DNA of 64,000 bases from Azotobacter vinelandii CA (GTDB lineage Bacteria; Pseudomonadota; Gammaproteobacteria; Pseudomonadales; Pseudomonadaceae): NCBI RefSeq assembly GCF_000380335.1, contig NC_021149.1, positions 3,896,501-3,960,500 on the forward strand, given 5' to 3'. Of this stretch, positions 49,043 to 59,310 are shown in pieces (positions within the stretch are counted from its first letter, which is position 1; each line of letters opens with the position of its first letter). The notes under the pieces were generated by a model. The model ran no database searches. It saw only the letters and a list, made by a program, of their open reading frames with translations, and was not told the origin of the DNA. A program made the translations under genes and the position numbers.

Positions 49043-49065
49043 AAAAAGGGGGCCTAGCCCCCTTT
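49043..49065 (-). terminator. Intercistronic terminator/attenuator between rpsB and tsf
   Basis: On the minus strand AAAGGGGGC and GCCCCCTTT pair perfectly around a 3-base loop and are followed by TT, giving a classic terminator 34 bases past the rpsB stop. Because tsf has to be expressed too, this is likely a partial terminator that sets a lower tsf level, as described for the E. coli rpsB-tsf operon. Confidence 0.75.
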
Positions 49066-49098
49066 CTTGCGCAGCGGGTACCGCCTGATGTCCCGCGC

Positions 49099-49839
49099 TC
49101 AGCCTTCCGCGGCCTCGGAAGCGGCGACTTCCTCGATGAACTCGTCGCCGGTGCCGGCGTTCTGGCGGCCGCGCAGCACGGCATCGGCCACCGAGCCCAG
49201 GTACAGCTGCACGGCGCGGATGGCGTCGTCGTTACCCGGGATGATGTAGTCGACGCCCTCGGGGCTGCTGTTGGTATCGACCACACCGATGACCGGAATG
49301 CCCAGCTTGTTGGCTTCGGAGATGGCGATGCGCTCGTGATCGACGTCGATCACGAACATCGCGTCGGGCAGGCCGCCCATGTCCTTGATGCCGCCCAGGC
49401 TGCGCTCCAGCTTCTCCAGATCGCGGGTGCGCATCAGCGCCTCTTTCTTGGTCAGCTTGGCGAAGGTACCGTCCTGGGACTGGGTTTCCAGCTCGCGCAG
49501 GCGCTTGATGGAGGCACGAATGGTCTTGTAGTTGGTCAGCATGCCGCCCAACCAGCGATGATCGACGTAGGGCATGCTGCAACGGGCCGCCTCTTCACGG
49601 ACCAGCCTGCCGGCGGAGCGCTTGGTGCCGACGAACAGGATCTTGTTCTTGCCCGCCGCCAGTTTCTCGACGAAGCTCAGGGCTTCGTTGAACATCGGCA
49701 GGGTCTTTTCCAGGTTGATGATGTGGATCTTGTTGCGCGCGCCGAAGATGTACCTGCCCATCTTCGGGTTCCAGTAACGGGTCTGGTGACCGAAGTGGCA
49801 ACCGGCTTTCAGCATGTCGCGCATGGTGACTTGGGACAT
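49099..49839 (-). CDS. rpsB: 30S ribosomal protein S2
   Basis: S2 binds late to the 30S subunit with S1. The 246-residue protein ([25 protein letters not shown]; signature [17 protein letters not shown]) also has [11 protein letters not shown] near 96 and [16 protein letters not shown] near 158. The ATG at 49839 follows GAGGAA. A very long upstream extension of the frame is the shadow of map. The rpsB leader faces map in a 264-base divergent gap; S2 autoregulation through the leader is known in E. coli but was not tested here. Confidence 0.98.
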   Translation of the reverse strand: MSQVTMRDMLKAGCHFGHQTRYWNPKMGRYIFGARNKIHIINLEKTLPMFNEALSFVEKLAAGKNKILFVGTKRSAGRLVREEAARCSMPYVDHRWLGGMLTNYKTIRASIKRLRELETQSQDGTFAKLTKKEALMRTRDLEKLERSLGGIKDMGGLPDAMFVIDVDHERIAISEANKLGIPVIGVVDTNSSPEGVDYIIPGNDDAIRAVQLYLGSVADAVLRGRQNAGTGDEFIEEVAASEAAEG

Positions 49840-50103
49840 TTCAATTCCTCGTTCGAATCGGGTTAGGCCTCCACGCATCCCGATATCCAACCCTTGCGGG
49901 CACCCAGGATACCGTGCCGATGCGTGTGTGGGGTCGATGCTCGCGAACCGCAGGTCCGCCGAGCGGCGCGTTTTATAGCACAAAAGCCGACCGCAGGCTA
50001 CCGGGCGGCGGGCGATGCCCCGCGCGGCGCGCAGGCGATTTGGTTTATCATCGCCCCATTCCGAACGTATGTCCCGCGCCCCAGGCGCCGAGAGAGAGCC
50101 CGC

Positions 50104-50886
50104 ATGACCGTCACCATCAAGACGCCCGAGGAAATCGAAAAAATGCGCGTAGCCGGCCGCCTGGCCGCCGAGGTGCTGGAAATGATCGGCGAACACGTCA
50201 GGCCGGGCGTCACCACCGAGGAGCTGGACCGCATCTGCCACGACTATATCGTCGACGTGCAGCACGCCATTCCCGCCCCGCTCAACTACAAGGGCTATCC
50301 CAAGTCGATCTGCACCTCCGTCAACCATGTGGTCTGCCACGGCATTCCCAACGACAAACCGCTGAAGGACGGCGACATCGTCAACCTCGACATCACCGTG
50401 ATCAAGGACGGCTATCACGGCGACACCAGCATGATGTTCCTGGTCGGCAATCCCCCGGAATGGGCGAGGCGCCTGTGCCAGGTGACCCAGGAATGCCTCT
50501 ACAAGGGCATCGAGCTGGTGCGCCCGGGCGCCCACCTCGGCGATATCGGCGAGACGATCCAGAAGCACGCCGAGAAGAGCGGCTTCTCGGTGGTCCGCGA
50601 ATACTGCGGACACGGCATCGGCGCGGTGTTCCACGAAGAGCCCCAGGTGCTCCACTACGGCCGTGCCGGCACCGGCCTCGAACTCAAGGAAGGCATGACC
50701 TTCACCATCGAGCCGATGATCAACCAGGGCCGCGCGGAAACCCGCCTGCTCGGCGACGGCTGGACCGCCATCACCAAGGACCGCAAGCTCTCCGCCCAGT
50801 GGGAGCACACCCTGCTGGTCACCGCCGGCGGCTACGAGATCCTGACCCTGCGCCGCGACGACACCATCGCGCGCACTTCGCGCTGA
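50104..50886 (+). CDS. map: Methionine aminopeptidase, type I
   Basis: Map removes the initiator Met from new proteins. The 260-residue protein has the dinuclear metal site: D96, D107, H170, E203 and E234, with substrate-binding H79 in VVCHGIP. The ATG at 50104 follows AGAGAG. It is divergent from rpsB and is followed after 13 bases by glnD, as in E. coli and Pseudomonas. Confidence 0.97.
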   Translation: MTVTIKTPEEIEKMRVAGRLAAEVLEMIGEHVRPGVTTEELDRICHDYIVDVQHAIPAPLNYKGYPKSICTSVNHVVCHGIPNDKPLKDGDIVNLDITVIKDGYHGDTSMMFLVGNPPEWARRLCQVTQECLYKGIELVRPGAHLGDIGETIQKHAEKSGFSVVREYCGHGIGAVFHEEPQVLHYGRAGTGLELKEGMTFTIEPMINQGRAETRLLGDGWTAITKDRKLSAQWEHTLLVTAGGYEILTLRRDDTIARTSR

Positions 50887-50899
50887 TCGAGGTGACGCC

Positions 50900-53599
50900 A
50901 TGCCGCAGGTGGATCCCGATCTGTTCGACCCCGGGCAGTTCCAGGCCGAGCTGGCCCTGAAGTCCAGCCCCATCCCCGCCTATAAGAAAGCCCTGCGCTG
51001 CGCCCGGGAAGTGCTCGATGCGCGCTTCCAGGAAGGCCGCGACATCCGCCGGCTGATCGAGGACCGGGCCTGGTTCGTCGACCAGATCCTCGCCCTGGCC
51101 TGGAACCGCTTCGACTGGAGCGAGGATGCCGATATCGCCCTGATCGCCGTCGGCGGCTACGGTCGCGGCGAACTGCATCCCTACTCGGACATCGACCTGC
51201 TGATCCTGATGGACGGCGCCGACCACGAGGTGTTCCGCGAACCGATCGAGGGCTTTCTCACCCTGCTCTGGGACATCGGCCTGGAGGTCGGCCAGAGCGT
51301 GCGCTCGCTGGCCGAGTGCGCCGAGGAGGCGCAGGCCGACCTGACGGTGATCACCAACCTGATGGAGAGCCGCACCATCGCCGGTCCCGAGCACCTGCGC
51401 CAGCGCATGCAGGAGGTCACCAGCGCGCAGCGGATGTGGCCGAGCCGGGCCTTTTTCCTCGCCAAGCGCGACGAGCAGAAGACCCGCCATGCCCGCTACA
51501 ACGACACCGAGTACAACCTCGAACCCAACGTCAAGGGCTCGCCCGGCGGCCTGCGCGACATCCAGACCCTGCTCTGGATAGCCCGTCGCCAGTTCGGCAC
51601 CATCAACCTGCACGCCATGGTCGGCCAGGGCTTCCTGCTGGAAAGCGAATACACCCTGCTCGCCTCCTCCCAGGAATTCCTCTGGAAGGTGCGCTATGCC
51701 CTGCACATGCTCGCCGGACGCGCCGAGGACCGCCTGCTGTTCGACCTGCAGCGGCAGATCGCCGGCCTGCTCGGCTACGAGGACAGCGACGCCAAGCTGG
51801 CGGTCGAGCGCTTCATGCAGAAGTACTACCGGGTGGTGCTCGGCATCGCCGAGCTGACCGAGCTGGTCTTCCAGCACTTCGAGGAAGTCATCCTGCCCGG
51901 CGACGCCGCCGGGCGGGTCGAACCGCTGAACGAACGTTTCCAGGTGCGCGACGGCTATCTGGAGGTCACCCACGCCGGCGTCTTCCAGGAAACGCCCTCC
52001 GCCCTGCTGGAAATCTTCGTGCTGCTGGCCCGGCGCCCGGAGATCCGCGGCGTGCGCGCCGACACCATCCGTCTGCTGCGCGACCACCGCTACCTGATCG
52101 ACGACGCCTTCCGCCGCGATCCCCACAACACCGGCCTGTTCATCGAACTGTTCAAGAGCCGCCAGGGCATCCACCGCAACCTGCGGCGCATGAACCGCTA
52201 CGGCATCCTCGGGCGCTACCTGCCGGAGTTCGGCCACATCGTCGGACAGATGCAGCACGACCTGTTCCACATCTATACGGTCGACGCCCACACCCTGAAC
52301 CTGATCAAGAACCTGCGCAAACTCTTCTGGCCGGAACTGGCGGAGAAATACCCGCTGGCCAGCAAGCTGATCGAGAAGCTGCCCAAGCCCGAACTGATCT
52401 ACCTGGCCGGGCTCTACCACGATATCGGCAAGGGCCGCGGCGGCGACCATTCGGAACTCGGCGCCGCCGACGCGCTGGCCTTCTGCCAACGCCACGACCT
52501 GCCGGCCATGGACACCCAACTGATCGTCTGGCTGGTGCGCAACCACCTGCTGATGTCCACCACCGCCCAGCGCAAGGACCTCTCCGATCCGCAGGTGATC
52601 TTCGACTTCGCCCAGAAGGTCCGCGACCAGACCTACCTGGACTATCTCTACGTGCTGACCGTGGCGGACATCAACGCCACCAACCCGACCCTCTGGAACT
52701 CCTGGCGGGCCAGCCTGCTGCGCCAGCTCTACACCGAGACCAAGCACGCCCTGCGCCGCGGACTGGAGCAGCCGGTCGGCCGCGAGGAACAGATCCGCCA
52801 GACGCAGAAGGCCGCGCTGGACATCCTGGTGCGCAGCGGCACCGATCCCGACGACGCCGAACATCTCTGGACGCAACTGGGCGACGACTACTTCCTGCGC
52901 CACACCTCCAGCGACATCGCCTGGCACACCGAGGCGATCCTTCAGCACCCGAGCAGTGGCGGACCGCTGGTGCTGATCAAGGAAACCACCCAGCGCGAGT
53001 TCGAGGGCGCCACCCAGATATTCATCTACGCGCCGGACCAGCACGACTTCTTCGCCGTGACCGTGGCCGCCATGGACCAGCTCAACCTGAGCATCCACGA
53101 CGCCCGCGTCATCACTTCGACCAGCCAGTTCACCCTCGACACCTACATAGTGCTCGACGCCGACGGCGGCTCGATCGGCAACAACCCGGCGCGCATCCAG
53201 GAGATCCGCCAGGGGCTGGTGGAGGCCCTGCGCAACCCGGCCGACTACCCCACCATCATCCAGCGCCGCGTGCCGCGCCAGCTCAAGCACTTCGCCTTCG
53301 CCCCGCAGGTCACCATCCAGAACGACGCCCTGCGCCCGGTGACCATCCTCGAGATCATCGCCCCGGACCGCCCCGGCCTGCTGGCGCGGATCGGCAAGAT
53401 CTTCCTGGACTTCGACCTGTCGCTGCAGAACGCCAAGATCGCCACCCTCGGCGAACGGGTCGAGGACGTGTTCTTCGTCACCGACGCGCACAACCAGCCC
53501 TTGTCCGACCCGGAACTCTGCGCCCGCCTGCAACTGGCGATCGCCGAACAACTGGCCGACGGCGACAGCTATATCCAGCCGAGCCGGATCAGCATCTGA
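50900..53599 (+). CDS. glnD: Bifunctional PII uridylyltransferase/uridylyl-removing enzyme
   Basis: GlnD senses glutamine and adds or removes UMP on PII (GlnB/GlnK). In Azotobacter this links nitrogen status to NtrC and to NifL-NifA control of nitrogen fixation. The 899-residue protein has the nucleotidyltransferase motif [16 protein letters not shown] at 85-100, an HD hydrolase motif [14 protein letters not shown] near 514, and two C-terminal ACT domains (about 700-780 and 810-890). The ATG at 50900 follows GAGGTG. Confidence 0.98.
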   Translation: MPQVDPDLFDPGQFQAELALKSSPIPAYKKALRCAREVLDARFQEGRDIRRLIEDRAWFVDQILALAWNRFDWSEDADIALIAVGGYGRGELHPYSDIDLLILMDGADHEVFREPIEGFLTLLWDIGLEVGQSVRSLAECAEEAQADLTVITNLMESRTIAGPEHLRQRMQEVTSAQRMWPSRAFFLAKRDEQKTRHARYNDTEYNLEPNVKGSPGGLRDIQTLLWIARRQFGTINLHAMVGQGFLLESEYTLLASSQEFLWKVRYALHMLAGRAEDRLLFDLQRQIAGLLGYEDSDAKLAVERFMQKYYRVVLGIAELTELVFQHFEEVILPGDAAGRVEPLNERFQVRDGYLEVTHAGVFQETPSALLEIFVLLARRPEIRGVRADTIRLLRDHRYLIDDAFRRDPHNTGLFIELFKSRQGIHRNLRRMNRYGILGRYLPEFGHIVGQMQHDLFHIYTVDAHTLNLIKNLRKLFWPELAEKYPLASKLIEKLPKPELIYLAGLYHDIGKGRGGDHSELGAADALAFCQRHDLPAMDTQLIVWLVRNHLLMSTTAQRKDLSDPQVIFDFAQKVRDQTYLDYLYVLTVADINATNPTLWNSWRASLLRQLYTETKHALRRGLEQPVGREEQIRQTQKAALDILVRSGTDPDDAEHLWTQLGDDYFLRHTSSDIAWHTEAILQHPSSGGPLVLIKETTQREFEGATQIFIYAPDQHDFFAVTVAAMDQLNLSIHDARVITSTSQFTLDTYIVLDADGGSIGNNPARIQEIRQGLVEALRNPADYPTIIQRRVPRQLKHFAFAPQVTIQNDALRPVTILEIIAPDRPGLLARIGKIFLDFDLSLQNAKIATLGERVEDVFFVTDAHNQPLSDPELCARLQLAIAEQLADGDSYIQPSRISI

Positions 53600-53667
53600 A
53601 CCCAGAACCGGACGGCGGCCCGCCCCGCGCAGGGACGGCCGCCGCCCGCGGCTACCAGGAAAGCCCC

Positions 53668-54864
53668 ATGAACGACGCCCTGAACCTGCTGCAACCCTAT
53701 CCCTTCGAGAAGCTCCGCGCGCTGCTCGCCGGCGTGCAGCCGCCGGCCGGCAAGAAGCCCATCGCCCTGTCCATCGGCGAACCCAAGCACCGCTCGCCGA
53801 GCTTCGTCGTCGAGGCCCTGGCCGCCAACCTCGAACAGCTCGCGGTCTACCCCACCACCCTCGGCCTGCCGGCGCTGCGCGAAGCCATCGCCCGCTGGTG
53901 CGAGCGGCGTTTCCGGGTGCCGGCCGACCGGCTGGACCCGGCGCGCCACGTGCTGCCGGTCAACGGCACCCGCGAGGCGCTGTTCGCCTTCGCCCAGACC
54001 GTGGTGAAGCGCACGGGCAACGGCCTGGTGGTCAGCCCCAACCCCTTCTACCAGATCTACGAAGGCGCGGCCCTGCTCGCCGGGGCCACCCCGCACTACC
54101 TGCCGTGCCTTCCGGAGAACGGTTTCAATCCCGACTTCGACGCGGTACCGGCGGACGTCTGGCGGCGCTGCCAGTTGCTGTTCCTCTGCTCGCCGGGCAA
54201 CCCCACCGGCGCCCTGGTGCCGCTCGCCACCCTGAAGAAGCTGATCGCCCTGGCCGACGAGCACGACTTCGTGATCGCCGCCGACGAGTGCTACAGCGAG
54301 CTGTACTTCGACGAACAGAACCCGCCGCCCGGCCTGCTCACCGCCTGCGCCGAGCTGGGCCGCGACGACTTCCGCCGCTGCGTGGTGTTCCACAGCCTGT
54401 CCAAGCGCTCCAACCTGCCGGGCCTGCGCTCGGGCTTCGTCGCCGGCGATGCCGAGATCCTCAAGAGCTTCCTGCTCTACCGCACCTACCACGGCTGCGC
54501 CATGCCGGTGCCGACCCAACTGGCCAGCATCGCCGCCTGGAGCGACGAGGTCCATGTGCGCGCCAACCGTGTGCTGTACCGGGAGAAGTTCGACGCCGTG
54601 CTGGGCATCCTGCAGCCGGTGCTCGACGTCGAGCGCCCGGACGGCAGTTTCTACCTGTGGCCGCGCACTCCGGTGGACGACCAGGTCTTCACCCGCGACC
54701 TGTTCGCCCGCGAGCACGTGACCGTGGTGCCGGGCGCCTACCTGTCGCGCAGCGTGGACGGCCTCAACCCCGGCGCCGACCGCGTGCGCATGGCCCTGGT
54801 CGCCCCGCTGAACGAATGCGTGGAAGCCGCCGGGCGCATCCGCGACTTCGTTCGCGCGGGCTGA
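53668..54864 (+). CDS. dapC: Succinyldiaminopimelate transaminase
   Basis: DapC transfers an amino group to N-succinyl-2-amino-6-oxopimelate in the succinylase route to diaminopimelate and lysine. The 398-residue PLP fold-type I aminotransferase has SPGNPTG at 175-181 and the Schiff-base Lys246 in HSLSKRSNLPGLRSGF. It follows glnD by 68 bases. The substrate of DapC, made by DapD, fits with the dapD gene at the right end of the window. Confidence 0.94.
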   Translation: MNDALNLLQPYPFEKLRALLAGVQPPAGKKPIALSIGEPKHRSPSFVVEALAANLEQLAVYPTTLGLPALREAIARWCERRFRVPADRLDPARHVLPVNGTREALFAFAQTVVKRTGNGLVVSPNPFYQIYEGAALLAGATPHYLPCLPENGFNPDFDAVPADVWRRCQLLFLCSPGNPTGALVPLATLKKLIALADEHDFVIAADECYSELYFDEQNPPPGLLTACAELGRDDFRRCVVFHSLSKRSNLPGLRSGFVAGDAEILKSFLLYRTYHGCAMPVPTQLASIAAWSDEVHVRANRVLYREKFDAVLGILQPVLDVERPDGSFYLWPRTPVDDQVFTRDLFAREHVTVVPGAYLSRSVDGLNPGADRVRMALVAPLNECVEAAGRIRDFVRAG

Positions 54865-54866
54865 GC

Positions 54867-54886
54867 GGCGCCATCGGCACGGCGCC
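54867..54886. terminator. Possible bidirectional terminator between dapC and the antiporter gene
   Basis: Two copies of the self-complementary GGCGCC (54867-54872 and 54881-54886) can form a 6-bp stem with an 8-base loop in the 41-base gap between the convergent genes. There is no T-run on either strand, so this is weak. Confidence 0.25.
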
Positions 54887-54905
54887 CCTCGCCCGCCGTT
54901 CGCCC

Positions 54906-56543
54906 TCAGGTGCTGCGGAACAGCCGCGCCTCGCTGATGTCCAGCTCGCGCAGGATCTCGCCGAGCAGGTCGTCGTCGACCTGATGGCGACGGCGCAAAC
55001 GGTATAGCTCCAGGCGCTGGGAACGCAGCGCCTGCAGGCGCAGGCGCTGCTCCAGCGCATCCATCTGGCGCAGGCGCGTACGCGCCTCCACGGAATCGTC
55101 GCGCTCCAGTTGCTGGCGGTATTCGGCCATGATCTTCGCCTTGACCTCGGCCGCCAGGGCCATCTCCTCGGGACTCAGGCCGGGCTCCTCGCTCTGCGCC
55201 TCCAGGGCGCGGATCGCCGCCTCGACGGTCTTCACCCGGTTGCGGCGCAACTCCTGCTCGCGCGCTTCCTCGTTGTCCGCCGGCAGGCCGCGCAGCAGCA
55301 GCGGCAGACCGAGGGTGGCGACCAGCAGCGACAGCAGGATCACCCCGGCGGCGACGAAGATCAGCAGGTCGCGCTGTGGAAAAGCCTCGCCATTGCTCAG
55401 CAGCAACGGCAGCGACAGCACGCCGGCCAGGGTCACGGCACCGCGTACCCCGCCCAGGGTGAGCAGCGCCGCCAGACGCAGCGACGACTGCCCGGCGAAG
55501 CTGCTGGGCAGACCGCGCCAGCGGCGCAGCGCACCGGACACCAGCCAGTAGAGCCAGGTCCAGACGAAACGCAGCAGGATCAGCGCCAGGAACACCTGGC
55601 CGACGAGGAGTCCCAACTCGACGGCGCTCGTCCAGAACAGCTCGCCCTCTTTCAGCGTGGCCTTGACGATGTCCGGCAACTGCAGGCCGAGCAGCAGGAA
55701 GATCAGGCCGTTGAAGGTGAACTCCAGCAGCGCCCATACGCTGCGGTTGAGCAGCCGCGTGGTGGTCTGCCGCGGCAGCAGGTCGAGACGGCTCTGCATC
55801 ATGCCCGCCGCCACCGCCGAGAGAATCCCGGAGACGCCCAGGTGCTCGGCCGCCACATAGGCGGCGAACGGCAGCAGCAGCATGAACATCACGTGCGGCG
55901 CCGGCTCCTCCCAGCCGAGCGCGATCATCCAGGCCCGGAAACGCCCCAGCGCATAGCTCAGGGCCACCCCGACCGCCAGCCCGCCGAGGGCCACCAGGAC
56001 GAACTCCAGACCAGCCTCGGTCAGGGAAAACGAGCCGGTCAGGGCGGCCGCCACGGCGAACTTGAAGGCCACCAGGCCGGAAGCGTCGTTCATCAGCGCC
56101 TCGCCCTGGAGAATGTTCATCAGAGTGCGCGGCAGGCGGCCATGGGCGATCGCCGACACCGCCACGGCATCGGTGGGCGACAGCACCGCCGCCAGGGCGA
56201 AGGCCGCCGCCAGCGGGATGCCGGGGAACAGCAGATGGATCAGCCAGCCGGCGCCGAGCACGGTGAACAGCGCCAGGCCGAAGGCCAGCAGCAGAATCGG
56301 CGTGCGCAACCGCCAGAACTCGCCCTTGGGCATCCGCCAGCCGTCGACGAACAGCAAGGGCGGAATGAACAGCAGCAGGAACAGTTCGGGATCGAGCCGC
56401 ACGTGCAAACCGAACCCCGGCAGCGCCAGCAGGGCGCCGATGGCGATCTGGATGAGCGGCAGGGGAATGGGGATGAACTGCGCAGTGATGCGCGTGCCGC
56501 CGACGACCAGCAGCATGATCAGAATCGTATAGAGAAGTTGCAT
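54906..56543 (-). CDS. CPA1-family sodium/proton antiporter
   Basis: The 545-residue protein has about 12 membrane helices in residues 1-420, with the CPA1 features LSPTDAVAVSAIAHG near 122 and the transport-site EALMNDASGLVAFKFA near 149 (Asn-Asp pair). A cytoplasmic tail of about 120 residues follows (residues 425-545), rich in Arg, Glu and Leu and probably coiled. NhaP/YjcE-like members exchange Na+ or K+ for protons. It converges on dapC. Upstream, 63 bases separate it from the end of the Wadjet-like operon on the same strand, so read-through is possible. Confidence 0.9.
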   Translation of the reverse strand: MQLLYTILIMLLVVGGTRITAQFIPIPLPLIQIAIGALLALPGFGLHVRLDPELFLLLFIPPLLFVDGWRMPKGEFWRLRTPILLLAFGLALFTVLGAGWLIHLLFPGIPLAAAFALAAVLSPTDAVAVSAIAHGRLPRTLMNILQGEALMNDASGLVAFKFAVAAALTGSFSLTEAGLEFVLVALGGLAVGVALSYALGRFRAWMIALGWEEPAPHVMFMLLLPFAAYVAAEHLGVSGILSAVAAGMMQSRLDLLPRQTTTRLLNRSVWALLEFTFNGLIFLLLGLQLPDIVKATLKEGELFWTSAVELGLLVGQVFLALILLRFVWTWLYWLVSGALRRWRGLPSSFAGQSSLRLAALLTLGGVRGAVTLAGVLSLPLLLSNGEAFPQRDLLIFVAAGVILLSLLVATLGLPLLLRGLPADNEEAREQELRRNRVKTVEAAIRALEAQSEEPGLSPEEMALAAEVKAKIMAEYRQQLERDDSVEARTRLRQMDALEQRLRLQALRSQRLELYRLRRRHQVDDDLLGEILRELDISEARLFRST

Positions 56544-56606
56544 GGGATGCAGGAAGAGGCACTTGGGGAGTTCCCAGTCTACTCCCTCAAGCGAAGCGGC
56601 GAGAAT

Positions 56607-57464
56607 TCACCATGGTCGAGTTCCGTCGCTCCGGCGACGTGGTATCTGTCGCAGCGCGATGCCGAGCGCCAGCATGTGCTGCTGCTTGATGCTGACCCCG
56701 TGCTCTTTCATCTCCATCCACACGCCCTGCCAGCCGTCCAGTTCGATGCGTTCCAGATGGGCGGTCTGCCGGAACTGGTCGGCATAATCCTCGCGATTGC
56801 CCTTGTCCAGCAGGCGCGGCGCTGGTTCCGGCAGCAGCAGGAAATCGACGCGCGGCAGGCCGGCGGCGATGCACAGGCCGGCCGGGTCGTAGTCGGCGAA
56901 CACGCCGACGCGCACCGCCGCCGGCAGCGCGCCGAGCAAACGCCGGGCGCCGCGCGCCAGACCACCGTGACCGCGATAGAGGATCAGGCTGTCGGCCAGC
57001 CCGGCCGGGGCCCGGTAGCCTTCCCAGTCGTCGAAGCTGTCGAGGTTTTCGATCACCAGTACCTGGACAACGGCGGAAAGGTCCAGGCTCTCCAGCGGCA
57101 CGCGCAGGCTCAGGCTGGGCGACAGGGTCGGCAACGGCGCGGGCAGGCGTCCCTTGAGCAGCACGAAGCCATCGTCGGGGCGCTGGCGGGCGGTCTTCTC
57201 GTCGATGAAACCCTGTGCCGCCACCTGCAGGCGATTACCGCGCGGAGCGCTGGCCAGCAGGTTTGCGGCACCGCTCGCGCACTCGGCCGCCCGGCGCAGG
57301 ACACGCAGCATGGCATCGTCGAAGTAGAGGCTGTTTCCCCGTGGCTCGCCGACCTCCAGCTCCTCCCGGATGAACTGCCAGGTCGCATTGAGCGGTACCC
57401 TGTGGCGCCGACTGCGCAACAGGCTGTGGATGGCCTGCAAGTGACGCGCGCTCAGGCCAGCCAC
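56607..57464 (-). CDS. jetD: Wadjet JetD/MksG-like Toprim nuclease subunit (DUF2220), short form
   Basis: JetD is the nuclease that cuts circular DNA extruded by the JetABC motor. The frame starts at GTG 57464, overlapping the jetA 3' end by 13 bases, and gives 285 residues. The C-terminal half is a DUF2220 Toprim domain: catalytic E139 in VLVIENLDSFDDW and the DxD motif in FADYDPAGLCIA (D191, D193), followed by LERIELDGWQGVW. The N-terminal part before the Toprim domain is only about 130 residues, whereas JetD proteins I know are nearer 380-400 with a larger DUF3322 region. No upstream in-frame start is plausible. Confidence 0.8.
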   Translation of the reverse strand: MAGLSARHLQAIHSLLRSRRHRVPLNATWQFIREELEVGEPRGNSLYFDDAMLRVLRRAAECASGAANLLASAPRGNRLQVAAQGFIDEKTARQRPDDGFVLLKGRLPAPLPTLSPSLSLRVPLESLDLSAVVQVLVIENLDSFDDWEGYRAPAGLADSLILYRGHGGLARGARRLLGALPAAVRVGVFADYDPAGLCIAAGLPRVDFLLLPEPAPRLLDKGNREDYADQFRQTAHLERIELDGWQGVWMEMKEHGVSIKQQHMLALGIALRQIPRRRSDGTRPW

Positions 57465-58672
57465 AGCCTGACGTCCCGCACGATGAAATTGCCCGAGTAG
57501 ACCGGATGCGGCTCGCCGATGGGGTCCAGCTCGAAGTGGCGCTTCTGCTCCTCCGGCAGCCCCTCGTAGCCGCCGATCACCTGGTACAGCCAGCTTTCCG
57601 CATCCCAGGGCAGTTCGTGCTGCGCCCGGTACTCCAGGGCCGAAAGCCGTTCGCCACCGTCGATGATCCGGCAGAAGTAGGCCTCGACGGCCGCGCGGAT
57701 CGGGTTGGCGACGACCTCGAAGTCCTCGGGCGCGCCGAGCACGAATTCGCCGGCCTCGCCCGGCGCCTGGCCCAGGCGCTCGGCCGGCTGCAGACTGCGC
57801 GCCTGGGCCACCAGGGCGAGCAGGACCTCCTCCTGCGACGGGTTGTGGACGTCCACCGCGGCCGGAGCGAGGATCGCCGGGGCCTGGTTGAACAGTTGCG
57901 GGACCTGCGGCTGGGCGGCGTGGTTGCCCACCCGGTAGTCCGGCTGCTGCTCCATGTGCAGCAGCCAGCCCTTGAGCAGACGGGTGCGGCCGCGGATCTG
58001 GCGGAAGCGGCCGAGCAGTTCGAGCAGGCGGCCCTGGACCACGCTCAGCTCCTGGGAGCAGGCGCTGACCGTGCGCTGCAGGCTGGTGACCAGCAGGCGG
58101 CGCAGCTCGCGCAGGTCGCCGGCGGTCTCGGCCAGTTCCTCGAAGCTGATCAGCTCCAGCCCGGCGAGCAGTTCGCTCACCTGGGACTGGGCCAACTCGT
58201 TCTCGCGGATCTTGGCGTTGAGGGTGCCGACGTAGCCGAACTCGTTGTTGATCCGGCTCCACAGCACGCGAATGCCGTGGCCCAGGGTCTCGCCGAAGGC
58301 GTAGACGTGCTCGCGCAGTTCGCCCAGGTAAGCGTCGGCGGCCGCGTAGTCGCCCTGGTGGCGCGCCTCCTTGTAGTGGGCGGCGAGGGTCTTGAAGGTG
58401 GCCAGGGCGGCGCCGGCGTTGGCGTCGATCTGCCGGTTGCGGTCGTCGCGCAGGGCCTCCTCCAGCAGCGCGCGCACCGCCCGGCGCAGGTGCAGGTCGG
58501 CGCCGGGCTCGGGACGGTAGAGGATACCGTCCCTGACCAGCCGCTCCTCGACCGCCGGCTCCAGCGCCTGATCCGTCACCGAGCCGGCCAGGTAGGCGTC
58601 CATGATCGGCTCGGCATGCCGGCCCAGCAGGCGCAGAAAGCGCACCCCGGCCTGATGCAGGCTGCCGCTCAT
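57452..58672 (-). CDS. jetA: Wadjet JetA/MksF-like kleisin subunit
   Basis: The kleisin bridges the SMC ATPase heads. The 406-residue protein is mostly helical, without catalytic motifs. It has an N-terminal winged-helix-like part (about 1-75), a long helical middle (about 85-250, with GHGIRVLWSRINNEFGYVG near 130 and many Leu/Gln/Glu) and a C-terminal domain ending VRDVRLWLA. Assignment rests on size, composition and operon position. The ATG at 58672 overlaps the jetB stop by four bases (ATGA). Confidence 0.75.
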   Translation of the reverse strand: MSGSLHQAGVRFLRLLGRHAEPIMDAYLAGSVTDQALEPAVEERLVRDGILYRPEPGADLHLRRAVRALLEEALRDDRNRQIDANAGAALATFKTLAAHYKEARHQGDYAAADAYLGELREHVYAFGETLGHGIRVLWSRINNEFGYVGTLNAKIRENELAQSQVSELLAGLELISFEELAETAGDLRELRRLLVTSLQRTVSACSQELSVVQGRLLELLGRFRQIRGRTRLLKGWLLHMEQQPDYRVGNHAAQPQVPQLFNQAPAILAPAAVDVHNPSQEEVLLALVAQARSLQPAERLGQAPGEAGEFVLGAPEDFEVVANPIRAAVEAYFCRIIDGGERLSALEYRAQHELPWDAESWLYQVIGGYEGLPEEQKRHFELDPIGEPHPVYSGNFIVRDVRLWLA

Positions 58673-59310
58673 AGCAGCGAGCCCTGGCTGGCGCCTTCCG
58701 CGCGGCCTTCGAGGTCGAGACCCTCGCTTTCGTCGATGAAGCGGATCACCTCGTACAGGTAGTCGAGCTTGCCGGTGCCCAGGTAGATCTGCTTGTCCGG
58801 ATTGGGCCGCACCAGATAGCCCAGTTCGCACAGGCGCTTGAACACCTGCTTGATCTGCCCGTCGACGCCGGCGCTGGTCGAGCCGAACAGCCGGTAGTGG
58901 CTGATCCGCGCCAGTTGCTCGCGGAACGCCGGAGTGTCCTCGACGATGCTCTGCAGCTCGTTGAGGCGCAGCGCGCTGCCCTCGGTGAGCGGCGCATCCT
59001 GGGCGCCGGCCTCCTGGACCAGCACCAGCCACTCCACCAGCGGGGAGAGGGCGGCGCAGACGTCGCGGAACTGCTGGCCGACCACCCGCCGCTCGTCCTC
59101 GCCGAGCTGCCGGTAGGCGCAGAAGAACACGTCGCCCTCGCCGGCGCCGCCGACGGTGGCGACCATGCGGTTAAGGGTGGCCAGATAGTCGTCGATCTGC
59201 TCGCGGTTGGCCGGCGTCTTCAGGAAACGCCAGGCGTCCTCGTCGCTGGTGCGGCAGATGAACTCGCCCCTGAGCAGGCGCTCGATCACTTGTCCCCTGG
59301 TCGAGAGCAT
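58669..59310 (-). CDS. jetB: Wadjet JetB/MksE-like accessory subunit (DUF4194-type)
   Basis: JetB is the small winged-helix (KITE-like) subunit of the complex. The 213-residue product has a helical N-terminal half and a winged-helix segment around residues 145-185 (GQIKQVFKRLCELGYLVRP followed by YLGTGKLDYLYE). The ATG at 59310 follows the jetC stop with no gap (TGAATG), and its own stop overlaps the jetA start. Size and position fit DUF4194 proteins. Confidence 0.8.
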   Translation of the reverse strand: MLSTRGQVIERLLRGEFICRTSDEDAWRFLKTPANREQIDDYLATLNRMVATVGGAGEGDVFFCAYRQLGEDERRVVGQQFRDVCAALSPLVEWLVLVQEAGAQDAPLTEGSALRLNELQSIVEDTPAFREQLARISHYRLFGSTSAGVDGQIKQVFKRLCELGYLVRPNPDKQIYLGTGKLDYLYEVIRFIDESEGLDLEGRAEGASQGSLL

